In this document: positions 52,771-61,974 of the stretch, piece by piece | Layout: the number at the start of each line of letters is the position of its first letter | Position numbering within the stretch: position 1 is the first letter of the stretch | Assembly: GCA_016872515.1 (NCBI GenBank) | Contig: VGZR01000006.1 | Span: 23,513-87,512, forward strand | DNA: 64,000 nucleotides | Direction of reading: 5' to 3' | Origin: SAR202 cluster bacterium | GTDB lineage: Bacteria > Chloroflexota > Dehalococcoidia > Lucifugimonadales > VGZR01 | Program-made: the position numbers and the translations under genes | The notes under the pieces: model-generated | Told to the model about the DNA's origin: nothing | The model's database searches: none | What the model saw: only the letters and a program-made list of their open reading frames with translations

Positions 52771-54008
52771 CCTACCTGGCCGACCTGCACCTCCACTCCC
52801 ACTATGCGCGCGCGACCAGTAAAGAGTTGACCCTCGAGAACCTCGCTCACTGGGCGAAGCTGAAGGGGGTTGATCTACTTTCCAGCGGCGACTTCACCCA
52901 CCCTGCCTGGTTCGAGGAGACACGCGCCAAGCTGCGCGAGGCGGGCGATGGAGTGTACGAGTACCTTGGCGCCAAGTTCATCCTCGGCACCGAGGTCAAC
53001 TGCGTCGGCCAGCAGGGCGGACGTGGCCGCCGCGTCCACCTGCTCCTGTTCGCGCCCAGCCTCGATGTCGCTGAGCGGCTGAATGCGGCCCTCGCTCCTT
53101 TCGGAGTGTTGGCCGGCGACGGCCGGCTGACGCTGAGCATGCTGCCGCGCGACCTGGCCCTACTACTGCATGGCCTCGACCCACGCTGCTTTATCGTGCC
53201 TGCCCACCTGTGGACGCCGTGGTTCGGGCTGTACGGCTCGAAGTCAGGCTTCGACTCGCTGGAGGAGTGCTTCGGGGACGCAGGTGGCCTCATATTCGCC
53301 ATCGAGACGGGGCTGTCCAGCGACCCCGCCATGTGCTGGCGGGTGCCGTCGCTCGACCGAGTCGCCATCGTATCCTTCTCCGACGCTCACTCGCTGCCGA
53401 AGATGGGCCGCGAGCTGACGGCCGTCGAGGGAGAGCCGAGCTACAGCGGACTCGTGGAGTCGCTGCGAAAGCAGCGCATCGCCTACACCATCGAGTTCTT
53501 TCCCGAGGAAGGGCGGTACCACTTCTCGGGTCACCGCAAGTGTCGCGTCAGCCTTTCACCTGAAGAGGTGCGCCGCCAGGGAGAGCGGTGCCCCAAGTGC
53601 GGGAGGCGGATGACCCTGGGCGTGGCCCAGCGGGTAGAGGAGCTGGGAGGCCGTAAGGTGAAGACCTGGCGGGACGAGAAAGGCTTCATCCGAGGCGACG
53701 TTGGGCGGCCTCCATTCAGGACGTTCGTTGGGCTACGGCAAATCATCGCCGAGGCGAAGGGCGTGGGAGTTGATTCTAAAGCAGCCCAGAAGGAGTATTA
53801 TCGCGTCGTGTCGGAGATGGGCAACGAGGTGTCTGTGCTCATGGGAGCTGGAATCGCCGACATCGCGCGTATGGCTGGAGAACGCGTGGCCGAAGGAGTC
53901 GGGCGCGTCCGGTCGGGCAGCATCGCCATCGTGCCCGGGTACGATGGCGAGTATGGGCGGGTGTCCACCTGGCCTGAGACTCAAGGAAAACTCGTCCCCG
54001 ACTCCTAG
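52767..54008 (+). CDS. Endonuclease Q-like DNA repair enzyme (PHP domain)
   Basis: A 413-residue PHP-superfamily protein. The N-terminal metal motif is LADLHLHSHYARATSKELT, followed by LLSSGDFTHPAW, GTEVNC, IVPAHLWTPWFG, and VSFSDAHSLPKMGREL. A zinc-finger (CPKCGRRM, paired with HRKCRVSL) and the C-terminal RTFVGLRQIIAEA follow. This order matches archaeal/bacterial EndoQ, which nicks DNA 5' of uracil, hypoxanthine and abasic sites. The catalytic set looks complete. It is coupled to the upstream class V enzyme by ATGA overlap. Confidence 0.85.
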   Translation: MTYLADLHLHSHYARATSKELTLENLAHWAKLKGVDLLSSGDFTHPAWFEETRAKLREAGDGVYEYLGAKFILGTEVNCVGQQGGRGRRVHLLLFAPSLDVAERLNAALAPFGVLAGDGRLTLSMLPRDLALLLHGLDPRCFIVPAHLWTPWFGLYGSKSGFDSLEECFGDAGGLIFAIETGLSSDPAMCWRVPSLDRVAIVSFSDAHSLPKMGRELTAVEGEPSYSGLVESLRKQRIAYTIEFFPEEGRYHFSGHRKCRVSLSPEEVRRQGERCPKCGRRMTLGVAQRVEELGGRKVKTWRDEKGFIRGDVGRPPFRTFVGLRQIIAEAKGVGVDSKAAQKEYYRVVSEMGNEVSVLMGAGIADIARMAGERVAEGVGRVRSGSIAIVPGYDGEYGRVSTWPETQGKLVPDS

Positions 54009-54028
54009 AGCACGAAGGGCGCGGTTGT

Positions 54029-54034
54029 TATAAT
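54029..54034 (+). promoter_or_regulatory. -10 box of the GNAT gene
   Basis: TATAAT lies 102 bases before the start codon. No clear -35 box is seen. Confidence 0.45.
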
Positions 54035-54136
54035 GGCCCTTTCCGCAAAGATTCGCACGGGTACATCCTCCGAGGACATTTGACTAGCCGAACAACCGCA
54101 AATAGGACACTCCAATTTCGGTCTAGGAGGTCAAGA

Positions 54137-54727
54137 ATGGCCCCATCCAAAGTGGTCTTGAAACCTGTGAGCCGGCAAGACGTGGCGCGGATCCGGGAGT
54201 GGCTGCGGGATGAAGAAGTCTCCAACATGTGGTTCGGCCGGTACGCCTACGGCGACCCGGCCCACCTGGGTTACAACCCAGAGGATGTGGAAAAGGCTTC
54301 CGATGCGGAGTGGCAGCTGATCTTCAGTGACGCCGGACATCGCATCCTGTCCATCTACACCCCAGAGGGCGAACATATCGGCGAGGTCCACGTTTGCATC
54401 GAAGAGTCCTTGGGCGATGGGCAGCTCTCGGTGCTCATCGGCCGCAAAGATAAGTGGCACCAGGGTCTCGGCTACGAGGCTGCGTCGGCGGTGCTCGAAT
54501 TGGCCTTCGGCCAGTGGGGTCTTTACCGGGTATGGGCGGATGTGCCGGAATACAACGTCGCGGCGCGGAACCTGTTCAAGAACCTCGGCTTCGTGCATGA
54601 AGGGACGTTGCGCAAGAGCCGCCCGCACGGAGGCGCGCGGTTCGACTCGGTGGTGATGGGGCTCCTTGCAACGGAGTACGCGGAGCGGACGAAGAAGTTC
54701 GCCAGCGAGGGCGCGGCGACCTACTAG
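54137..54727 (+). CDS. GNAT acetyltransferase
   Basis: A 196-residue N-acetyltransferase of the RimL type. It has LSVLIGRKDKWHQGLGYEAASAVL, the acetyl-CoA pyrophosphate loop (QGLGYEA), and VAARNLFKNLGFVHEGTLRK near the end. GTCTAGGAGG lies before the ATG. Acceptor unknown. It is the second such gene in the window (33581) but sequence similarity is low. Confidence 0.88.
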   Translation: MAPSKVVLKPVSRQDVARIREWLRDEEVSNMWFGRYAYGDPAHLGYNPEDVEKASDAEWQLIFSDAGHRILSIYTPEGEHIGEVHVCIEESLGDGQLSVLIGRKDKWHQGLGYEAASAVLELAFGQWGLYRVWADVPEYNVAARNLFKNLGFVHEGTLRKSRPHGGARFDSVVMGLLATEYAERTKKFASEGAATY

Positions 54728-54744
54728 CCTTTCGTCGGAGCGCC

Positions 54745-55953
54745 CTACCCTTCGTCAGAGAGCTCCTGCTCCTGACGCCGCATCTCCACCAGCTTCTTGG
54801 TCAGTAGTCCGCGGCGGCGGCGGTAGTCCTCCTCCGCCACCAGGCCGCCCTCTTTCTCTCGATCTAGCCCGGCGATCATCCCCAACACTGCCTCGCGCTC
54901 ACTGGCGACAGAGACCTGCTCAGTCTCCGGCAGCCCTGGGGCCCGTGACCGCCGCGCGCGCAGCAACACAAGACCCACGACGGCCGTCAGCAGCACGCCC
55001 AGCGCCACCGGCGCCGCCAGTTCCCATCGTATCGAGTCTATTGCTCGCCCTACCCTTTCGCCAAAAGAAGGCTGCGGCAGGCCGGTCAGCTCAAGGGCGA
55101 TACGGGTCCCCTTGGGGACGTGATTGACCTCCAAGACCTGGTAAGACTGCCCGCCGATGCTCGTGGGCTGTGGGCTCCCCAACGGCCCGCCGGTAAAGTC
55201 CAGTACCCCTTCCGGTGCGACGACGCGAAGCTGACCCGCGCCATAGGGGAGGTTCTTCTCCAACAGATAGGCGGCGTCCGAGTATGGGAACTTGTAGCCG
55301 TACAAGACCTCATGCGCGCCGGGCGGGACACTGGCCGACAGAGCGAAGCCCAACTCAACCTGGAAGATATCGGCGGGGCGGATGCTGGTGTCCACTTCTA
55401 AGTCGCTCGCCCCGGGCGGGAGGCCGAAGCGCATGAGCTGCATCGGCTGTGGCCCCGGCACGTAGGCCCTATCGGAGGAGTTCCGGAGTTGGACGATCTC
55501 CAGCACCCAAATGGTCTTGCTCGCCTTGTCGGTCTGAGCGAACAGGATGGACACGCCGGTGGCCTCTAATATCGAGTCGTCTTGCAGCGGTTCGAAGATG
55601 CTGACTTGGATAGGCCCAGGCGAGTCGCCCGAAAGGTCAAGGTCCATGCCGTAGATGGTGCCCTTGTAGTCAACGGAAACACCGTACGAGGTTGCGGCAT
55701 CGAATGCGATGCCGTCGAAGCGGAAGTGGCCGGCCGCGTCGGCATCCGCCTCCAAGTGTGTGTGTTGGGTCGGCGACTCCTGGTGGAAGACCACGGTCAG
55801 CCCTTCGACCGGGTCACCGTCGGCAGTGCCGTTGACAACCTTTCCTTCCACGGAAAGGCCTGCCGCTTGGGCGCGCGCCACATAGGGAGGCAACAACAAG
55901 ACGAGAGCGAGGGTTAGCAGGGCCAACGGCGGCAGCAATCGGCGCTTATTCAC
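54745..55953 (-). CDS. Membrane protein with carboxypeptidase-regulatory-like domain, in the ccm cluster
   Basis: A 402-residue secreted and anchored protein. A signal helix (LLPPLALLTLALVLLLPPYV) precedes a beta-sandwich (VEGKVVNGTADGDPVEGLTVVF, split: VEGKVVNGTADG and GLTVVFHQES) resembling CarboxypepD_reg. After a second beta-rich region a late transmembrane helix (APVALGVLLTAVVGLVLL) and a coiled tail (AEEDYRRRRGLLTKKLVEM) follow. The tail resembles SHOCT/CcmI-type tails. GTG 55953 with GAGG upstream overlaps the ccmI-like gene. Possibly a partner in heme or apocytochrome handling. Confidence 0.75.
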   Translation of the reverse strand: MNKRRLLPPLALLTLALVLLLPPYVARAQAAGLSVEGKVVNGTADGDPVEGLTVVFHQESPTQHTHLEADADAAGHFRFDGIAFDAATSYGVSVDYKGTIYGMDLDLSGDSPGPIQVSIFEPLQDDSILEATGVSILFAQTDKASKTIWVLEIVQLRNSSDRAYVPGPQPMQLMRFGLPPGASDLEVDTSIRPADIFQVELGFALSASVPPGAHEVLYGYKFPYSDAAYLLEKNLPYGAGQLRVVAPEGVLDFTGGPLGSPQPTSIGGQSYQVLEVNHVPKGTRIALELTGLPQPSFGERVGRAIDSIRWELAAPVALGVLLTAVVGLVLLRARRSRAPGLPETEQVSVASEREAVLGMIAGLDREKEGGLVAEEDYRRRRGLLTKKLVEMRRQEQELSDEG

Positions 55954-56350
55954 CAGCTGCCTCGGCGCTCTCCTCGCGAGTTTTCGGGGCCTTGCCATTG
56001 GCAGCGCCCAATGCCCGCTCCCGGATCCGCTTCACCTCCAGATCGATGGTCGCCAGAAGCTCCTGCTCCTGCTGCTCCTCCAGCTCCATCGCCTTCATCA
56101 CCTGTACCGCCTCAGCCATGTACTGCCCGCGTAGCCACTGATAGTCGTCTTCGGTCAGATTGCCAACAGACCGCTCCAGTTCGGCGCTCTTGAGGCTGGA
56201 GAGGGCGGCGTCCCAACGCCGGGCGAGTTCGGCATGAGCGGAGCTTTCATCCTCAGCCGACTCCCCTACCTTGCCCTTACGGCGCAGGAACGGGTAGAGG
56301 ATGACAACGGCAGGCACGAGGACGATAAGAACGGCGTAAAGGACTAGCAT
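55946..56350 (-). CDS. CcmI-like cytochrome c biogenesis membrane protein
   Basis: A 134-residue protein with one N-terminal membrane helix (MLVLYAVLIVLVPAVVILYPFL) and a long charged coiled coil (LARRWDAALSSLKSAELERS, TEDDYQWLRGQYMAEAVQVM). CcmI binds apocytochrome at the periplasmic face. It lacks the C-terminal TPR part of long CcmI proteins. It starts at M56350, 13 bases after ccmF. Confidence 0.7.
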   Translation of the reverse strand: MLVLYAVLIVLVPAVVILYPFLRRKGKVGESAEDESSAHAELARRWDAALSSLKSAELERSVGNLTEDDYQWLRGQYMAEAVQVMKAMELEEQQEQELLATIDLEVKRIRERALGAANGKAPKTREESAEAAGE

Positions 56351-56363
56351 CGGGACAGTGCGC

Positions 56364-58364
56364 TCATGCCTTCGCGGTGCGTGCTCCGGCAGGGAACCTG
56401 ACGGCGGCGGGCGTCGGCTGCCGCTGCGGCGAAAGGGCGAACAGAGTGCCAAGGAAGATGACAGGACCTGAGACCCACATCCACCACACCAGCGGGTTCA
56501 CATACACCCGGAACACGGCCCGCCCATCGTCGTTGAACTCGGACGGGACGATGTAGAAGTCCTCGACAGCCGTACTGCGGATGGCCGCGCGGGTGGCGCC
56601 GATACGGAATGCGGGGTAGAACGCCCGCTTCGGCTCCATGACGCCGAGCTGCTCGCCGCCGGAGCTTACGTCGAAGCGGGCCACATCCTCGTCCCGGTCA
56701 GCGAAGCTGATGCGCTGGACGTCGAGGTAACGGAACGTGTAGCCGCCGAACGATGCGACATCGCCTGGGCGCATGACGAAGTCGCGCTGGACGCTGTAAA
56801 AAGAGGACGCCACTGCACCGATGGCAAGCATGAGGATACCAAGATGGACGACATATCCCCCGTAACGGGGCCGGTTTGCAGCCAGGAGACGCCCAAAGGC
56901 GACAGGATAGCTCTCTCCCCTGCGGTGGCGGGACATGCTCCCGCGCACCCACTCCTGCAAGATGCCCGCGGCGGCGACAGCGCAGATGGCCAGCGCAAGG
57001 GCGGCCATGGGAGCACGCACTCCAACCGCCGCCACGACTACCCCCACGACAAGACCCGCCAGAAGGGGCACGCGCAAGGCGCGCACCAGGTTCTGGAGCG
57101 TGGCGCGGCGCCACGGGAGCAGCGGCCCGATGCCCATGAGCAGGATGAGCACGAGAAGGATGGGGCCATTGACCCGGTCGAAGTAGGGCTTGCCGACGGT
57201 GACCGTAACCTCTCCCACCTTCAGTCCCTGAGAGGCCTCGAACACGAGGGGAAAGATCGAACCCCAGAGTGTCACGAAAGCCACCACGAGGAAGAGGACG
57301 TTCTGCAGCAAGAAGGCGCTCTCACGAGAGAACCAGGAGTCCAACCGTTCGCGGCTGCGTAGCGTGTCCATGCGCCAGACAAACACGGCAAGTGAGCCGA
57401 ACAGCGTTAGGCCCATGAACAGCAGGAACAGCCACCCCATCGTGGACTGGGCGAAGGAGTGGACGGAGGGCACGGCCCCGCCGCGGTTGATGAACATACC
57501 CAGCTGGGCCAGCGTGAAGGCGAGGATGATGATGACCATGTTCCACATGCGGAACATGCCCCGCCGCCGCTGCACCATCACCGAGTGGATGAAGGCCGTC
57601 ATCGCCAGCCAGGGCATGAGCGCCGAGTTCTCCACGGGGTCCCAGGCCCAGTAGCCGCCCCAACCCAGGATCGTGTACGCCCACCAAGCGCCCAGCATGA
57701 GGCCGAAAGTCAGGATAAGCCAGGAGACCATCCCCCACACGCGGCCCAGCTCCACCCACTCGTCGCGTCCGCCCCGCCGCGCCAGCATGGCGCCGATGGC
57801 GATGCTGAATGGGATGGCGACGGAGACGAGGCCGGTCATCTGCACCGGCGGATGGATGAACATGCCGAAATGGACGAGGAGGGGGTTGATGCCCTGGCCG
57901 TCGGGTGGGACGACCGGCAGCCGCTCCAGCGGGTTCGCCAAGAACAGGATGATGCCCAGAAAGAAGGTGAGCACCAGCCCCATGATTCCGACGGCATAGG
58001 GAGTCGTATGCGGCAGCTTCCGGCGGATGGACAGCACGGCTACGACGCACAGAAAGGCGAAGACGACGGTAAGGAACAGCAGCGACCCGGCATTGCCCGC
58101 GTAGAACGCGACCCAGGTATAGGCCCGCGGCATAGCCAGGTTGCTGTGCTCGGCGACATAGCGGACCGAGAAGTCGTGGGCCACGAAAGCATACAAGAGG
58201 GCTGCGGCTGCGATGAGGAGGACCAGGGGTAGGACGTACAGGGCGTATCGGGCGCTCACGGCCAGCTCCGGCACCCGCCGCACGGCACCGAGGAACGACC
58301 CAGCCGCCGCGTAAGCGGCGATGACGAACGCGACAGCGAGGGCTAGCTGCCCGGCATCAATCAT
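56364..58364 (-). CDS. ccmF: Cytochrome c-type biogenesis protein CcmF
   Basis: A 666-residue polytopic heme-handling protein. The periplasmic WWD motif is in GWGGYWAWDPVENSALMPWL. Conserved histidines are seen in LVHFGMFIHPPVQM and AFIHSVM. A large C-terminal periplasmic region follows (DFVMRPGDVASFGGYTFRYL). It ligates heme to apocytochrome c with CcmH. Its start overlaps the ccmH stop. Confidence 0.95.
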   Translation of the reverse strand: MIDAGQLALAVAFVIAAYAAAGSFLGAVRRVPELAVSARYALYVLPLVLLIAAAALLYAFVAHDFSVRYVAEHSNLAMPRAYTWVAFYAGNAGSLLFLTVVFAFLCVVAVLSIRRKLPHTTPYAVGIMGLVLTFFLGIILFLANPLERLPVVPPDGQGINPLLVHFGMFIHPPVQMTGLVSVAIPFSIAIGAMLARRGGRDEWVELGRVWGMVSWLILTFGLMLGAWWAYTILGWGGYWAWDPVENSALMPWLAMTAFIHSVMVQRRRGMFRMWNMVIIILAFTLAQLGMFINRGGAVPSVHSFAQSTMGWLFLLFMGLTLFGSLAVFVWRMDTLRSRERLDSWFSRESAFLLQNVLFLVVAFVTLWGSIFPLVFEASQGLKVGEVTVTVGKPYFDRVNGPILLVLILLMGIGPLLPWRRATLQNLVRALRVPLLAGLVVGVVVAAVGVRAPMAALALAICAVAAAGILQEWVRGSMSRHRRGESYPVAFGRLLAANRPRYGGYVVHLGILMLAIGAVASSFYSVQRDFVMRPGDVASFGGYTFRYLDVQRISFADRDEDVARFDVSSGGEQLGVMEPKRAFYPAFRIGATRAAIRSTAVEDFYIVPSEFNDDGRAVFRVYVNPLVWWMWVSGPVIFLGTLFALSPQRQPTPAAVRFPAGARTAKA

Positions 58365-58936
58365 CAGCCGCTTCCTTTCCCATCGCGCCCGTCCGTGGGC
58401 CGCGTCTCTGCCTTCGCCCCGTCACCGCCGATGCCCAGCGCCGCCTCGATGCGGCCGGCGTACCGGGCCATGTCCTCCTCCGAAACCTGGGTTGGCGTAG
58501 CCTGCGCACCATGCCGCGGGCTGCGGGAGCGCGACATCGCGCGGACCGCGAAGGCCAAAGTCGCAAGGGCAAGCACGAATGCCACCGGCGGCAACACCCA
58601 TGCGGCGATGCTCACTCCGCTGGCTGGCGGCTCAAGCAACACGCTGGGGCCGTACCGCTCCACGAAGAAATCTTTGATCTGGCCGTCCGTCCAGCCCTCT
58701 TGGAGCTTCTCCGCGACGATGCCGCGCATCTGCACAGCGAGCGGGTTCTGGGACTGGTCTATGGACTCGCCAGGGCAGACCGGGCACATGATTGCCTGGT
58801 TGAGTTCCTGGGCACGCCGCTCCAACGGCGGGATATCGGCGTCGGAGCACGCGGCGAAAAGGCCGAGCGCAAGGAGTAGGACGACGGAAACGCCTAACCC
58901 TCGGAGATGCGATGGGATGCGAGGCTGAGCCGCCAT
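58364..58936 (-). CDS. ccmH: Cytochrome c-type biogenesis protein CcmH (CycL)
   Basis: A 190-residue lipoprotein-like thiol oxidoreductase. The signal peptide ends LALGLFAACSD. The redox motif is AIMCPVCPGESI (CxxC), then SQNPLAVQMRGIVAEKLQEG and FFVERYGPSVLLEPP, all typical. Two C-terminal membrane helices follow. It reduces the heme-binding cysteines and hands apocytochrome to CcmF. Start at ATG 58936; the longer frame has no support. Confidence 0.93.
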   Translation of the reverse strand: MAAQPRIPSHLRGLGVSVVLLLALGLFAACSDADIPPLERRAQELNQAIMCPVCPGESIDQSQNPLAVQMRGIVAEKLQEGWTDGQIKDFFVERYGPSVLLEPPASGVSIAAWVLPPVAFVLALATLAFAVRAMSRSRSPRHGAQATPTQVSEEDMARYAGRIEAALGIGGDGAKAETRPTDGRDGKGSG

Positions 58937-59009
58937 AGTCTCGCGCTTTAGAGTACCATATCCAAGCGCCCATGGTCGGACAGACGGCGGGGTTGAGGGT
59001 AAGGTAGCG

Positions 59010-60281
59010 ATGCAGGAAAACCCGTTAAACCAAAGTCCAGCGGGCCTGCCGGAGTTCCCGAAACTGCGGCCGGTTGACCCCAAGTGGATCGAGCACGAGG
59101 GTCGGCACTACCTCTACCTGCGCGACCCCCTCTCCCTGGCTCAGGAAGCCGTCCTCGTACCCAAGCTGCTGGTGCCGCTGCTAGGGCTGTGTGACGGGAC
59201 GCGCGACCTGGACGCCATCCGCGCCGGGCTGGCCCTGCGAACGGGCTTCCCTCTCCCCTCCCAGCATGTGCGGGACTTCGTCGAACAGCTGGACTCCGCC
59301 CTTTTGCTAGAGAACGGCTCGTTCCGCAGCGCCGTGCAGAGAGCGTTGGCCGGGTACCGGGCCGCGCCGTACCGCCCGATGTCCCTGGCCGGTACGGTCT
59401 ATCCCGCCGACCCCGCCGAGTTCACCGCAGCCATCGCAGCCTACTGCGCCGGGACACCCCCAGCCGACACGAGCGGCCGGCCTAGCGGCGACCTAGTGGG
59501 CGTCGTCACCCCGCACATTGACTACCAACGCGGCAGTAAGACCTACGCCTCGGTCTGGCAGGCCGCAGCCCCTGACTTACGAGATGTGGAGCTCGCTATC
59601 GTCTTCGGGACCGACCACACCGGCAGTCTCGGCTCATTGACGCTGACCCAGCAGAGCTACGCGACACCCTTCGGAGTACTCCCGACGGAGCGCGGGGTAG
59701 TGAACGATTTGGCGAAGATGCTCGGAGATAGCAGGGCCTTCGGCGAGGAGTTCCACCACAGCAGCGAGCACTCCATCGAACTTGCCGCTGCATGGCTCCA
59801 CCATGCCATCGGAGGAAGGGAGTGCCCTGTCGTGCCCATCCTCTGCGGGTCGTTCCATCACTTCGTTTCGGATGGGGCAAAGCCGCAGCAAGACGAGCAG
59901 GCGGAGGCCGCCCTCGCCCACCTTCGGGGCCTGATGGCGCAGCGGCGGACCGTGGTCATCGCGGCGGGCGATCTGGCCCATGTGGGCCTCGCCTTCGGCG
60001 ACCCCGTAGCCGTGGACATCGCGGGCAAGGCGAGGCTCGCGGAGCGCGACGCGAAGACTCTGGATGCTGTCTGCGCAGGCGATGCCGAAGGCGTGTTGGC
60101 GCAGTCCCGGGCCGAGGGCGACGCGAGGCGCCTGTGTGGTCTGCCGCCTATCTACTTCGCGCTGCAGCTGCTGGAGGGCACCAAAGGCATCTCCACAGGG
60201 TACGCACAGTGTCCGGCAGACGCGAACGGCGGCTCGCTCGTCTCCATCGCCGGCGCGCTGCTGTACCGCGGCCAGCCGTGA
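59010..60281 (+). CDS. AmmeMemoRadiSam system protein B (MEMO1 family) with N-terminal extension
   Basis: A 423-residue protein. Residues ~125-420 are MEMO-like: AGTVYPADPAEF, VGVVTPHIDYQRGSKTYA, VFGTDHTGS (His-Asp), SSEHSIELAAAWLHH and VVIAAGDLAHVG. The set of His and Asp/Cys resembles the non-heme-iron dioxygenase fold. Residues 1-115 are an extra domain (LRPVDPKWIEHEGRHYLYL, PLLGLCDGTRDLDAI), similar to PqqD-like folds. No radical SAM or AMMECR1 gene is here. Divergent from ccmH and coupled to the rhomboid gene. Confidence 0.87.
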   Translation: MQENPLNQSPAGLPEFPKLRPVDPKWIEHEGRHYLYLRDPLSLAQEAVLVPKLLVPLLGLCDGTRDLDAIRAGLALRTGFPLPSQHVRDFVEQLDSALLLENGSFRSAVQRALAGYRAAPYRPMSLAGTVYPADPAEFTAAIAAYCAGTPPADTSGRPSGDLVGVVTPHIDYQRGSKTYASVWQAAAPDLRDVELAIVFGTDHTGSLGSLTLTQQSYATPFGVLPTERGVVNDLAKMLGDSRAFGEEFHHSSEHSIELAAAWLHHAIGGRECPVVPILCGSFHHFVSDGAKPQQDEQAEAALAHLRGLMAQRRTVVIAAGDLAHVGLAFGDPVAVDIAGKARLAERDAKTLDAVCAGDAEGVLAQSRAEGDARRLCGLPPIYFALQLLEGTKGISTGYAQCPADANGGSLVSIAGALLYRGQP

Positions 60282-61012
60282 TTCCCCTCTCCGACCCGCA
60301 CATCGCTCGGCGGACGTTCCCTTACGTCACGATAGCCCTGTTGGCGATCAACGTCCTCGTCTTTCTCTACCAGTTCACGCTGGGCGAGTTGGAGTCCTTC
60401 CAGTTCGTCTACAAGTTTGGTGTGGTGCCGGCGGAGCTGACGGGGCTGCCCGAGCTCACGAAGGTACCCGTCCAGCTCGACCAGCGCATCATGTTGCTGG
60501 AACTGGCCTCCCCTATCCCGACGTGGGCGACCATATTCACCTCCATGTTTATGCACGGCGGCTTCCTCCACATCATCGGCAACATGGTTTTCCTGTGGGT
60601 GTTCGGCGACAACGTCGAGGATCGGCTGGGCCACGTCCGCTACCTGGTCTTCTACCTGGCAGCGGGAGTCGCGGCAGCGCTCGCACAAGTATGGGTCAGC
60701 CAGGACAGCTACACGCCGATGGTGGGCGCCAGCGGCGCCATCGCCGGCGTGCTGGGCGCCTACCTCGTGCTCTACCCGTCCAGCCGGGTGAACACCCTCA
60801 TCTGGTTCGGCATCGTCACCGTCATCCCCATGCCCGCGGTCGTCCTCATCGGCATCTGGGCTGTGCTCCAGCTGTTCAGCGGACTCGGCTCATTGGGGCC
60901 GGAGACCGCGGGTGGCGGCGTGGCCTACTTCGCGCACCTAGGCGGCTTCGTCGTTGGCATCGCCGTAGCCCTGCTGGTGCGGCTGGCAACCCTTACACAA
61001 CGACGAGCCTGA
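60278..61012 (+). CDS. Rhomboid family intramembrane serine protease
   Basis: A 244-residue six-helix protease. The active-site Ser is in VGASGAIAGVLGAY and the His in YFAHLGGFVVGI. HGGFLHIIGNMVFLWVFGDN is the signature before TM2. It cleaves transmembrane segments. Start is GTG 60278, overlapping the MEMO stop, so the two are translationally coupled. Convergent with htpX. Confidence 0.92.
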   Translation: MIPLSDPHIARRTFPYVTIALLAINVLVFLYQFTLGELESFQFVYKFGVVPAELTGLPELTKVPVQLDQRIMLLELASPIPTWATIFTSMFMHGGFLHIIGNMVFLWVFGDNVEDRLGHVRYLVFYLAAGVAAALAQVWVSQDSYTPMVGASGAIAGVLGAYLVLYPSSRVNTLIWFGIVTVIPMPAVVLIGIWAVLQLFSGLGSLGPETAGGGVAYFAHLGGFVVGIAVALLVRLATLTQRRA

Positions 61013-61029
61013 GACCGTCCCACCTTCTG

Positions 61030-61974
61030 CTACATCGCGCGCAGACGCGCGATGCGCTCCGCGATGGGCGGGTGGGTCTGGAACAGGCTGTTGAGCGAGC
61101 TTTCGTTCCCCTTGAACGGGTCGGCGATGAACAGGTGCGCGGTGCCCTTGGTGGCCACGTCCAGCGGGTCGTCGTCCTTGCTGATCTTCTCCAGGGCGCC
61201 GGCCAGCCCCGCCGGGTAGCGGGTCAGCAGCGCGCTGGAAGCATCCGCTAGGTACTCCCGCTGCCGCGAGACGGCGAGCTGGATGAGCCGCGCCACGATG
61301 GGCGCGAGCACCAGTGCCACGATGGCGCCGATGAGAAGGAGGACCCCGGCGCCGCCCTCCCCCTTGCCCTTGTACCGCTTGCGGGCGCCTGCGCCATACC
61401 ACGTCATCCGAAGCATGACGTCCACGAGGATGGCGATGAGGCCGACCAGCACGGCGGTCACCATCATCAGCCGCGTGTCGTAGTTGCCGACGTGGGACAG
61501 CTCGTGGCCGATGACACCCTCCAGCTCCAGCTTTTCCGTCTTCTGCAGGAGGCCGGTGGTGACGGCGATGGAGGCGTGGTGCGGGTCGCGGCCGGTCGCG
61601 AAGGCGTTGATAGCGCCGTCCTGGATAACGTACACCTTCGGCATCGGCAGGCCGGCGCCGATGCAAAGGTTCTCCACCGTGCGGAACAACTCCGGGTACT
61701 GCTCGCGGGTGACCTGCTTGGCCTCGGAGATGCCCAGCACGATCGAGTCGGACGAGCGGTAGAGCAGCCATGCGATGACCACGGAGATGCCCGCGCCGAC
61801 AGCGGCCACGATGCCGGAGACATCGGGCGGCAGGCCCAGAACGACTCCCGCCGCGAACACGACCACCCCGACCGTCAAGACGAACCCACCCATCAGCAGG
61901 TTGGTGTTCCTGCGGTTGGCCGCGATGGCGTCGTGGATGCTTATGGAGCTAGTTGGAGAAGCTGACCTTGACAT
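61030..61974 (-). CDS. htpX: HtpX-like zinc metalloprotease (M48)
   Basis: A 314-residue membrane protease. Two N-terminal helices, then the zinc motif [13 protein letters not shown] and the distal Glu ligand in [19 protein letters not shown]. Further helices lie between. It degrades misfolded membrane proteins. It overlaps the 3' end of lemA by 26 bases; lemA-htpX pairs are common. Confidence 0.92.
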   Translation of the reverse strand: MSRSASPTSSISIHDAIAANRRNTNLLMGGFVLTVGVVVFAAGVVLGLPPDVSGIVAAVGAGISVVIAWLLYRSSDSIVLGISEAKQVTREQYPELFRTVENLCIGAGLPMPKVYVIQDGAINAFATGRDPHHASIAVTTGLLQKTEKLELEGVIGHELSHVGNYDTRLMMVTAVLVGLIAILVDVMLRMTWYGAGARKRYKGKGEGGAGVLLLIGAIVALVLAPIVARLIQLAVSRQREYLADASSALLTRYPAGLAGALEKISKDDDPLDVATKGTAHLFIADPFKGNESSLNSLFQTHPPIAERIARLRAM

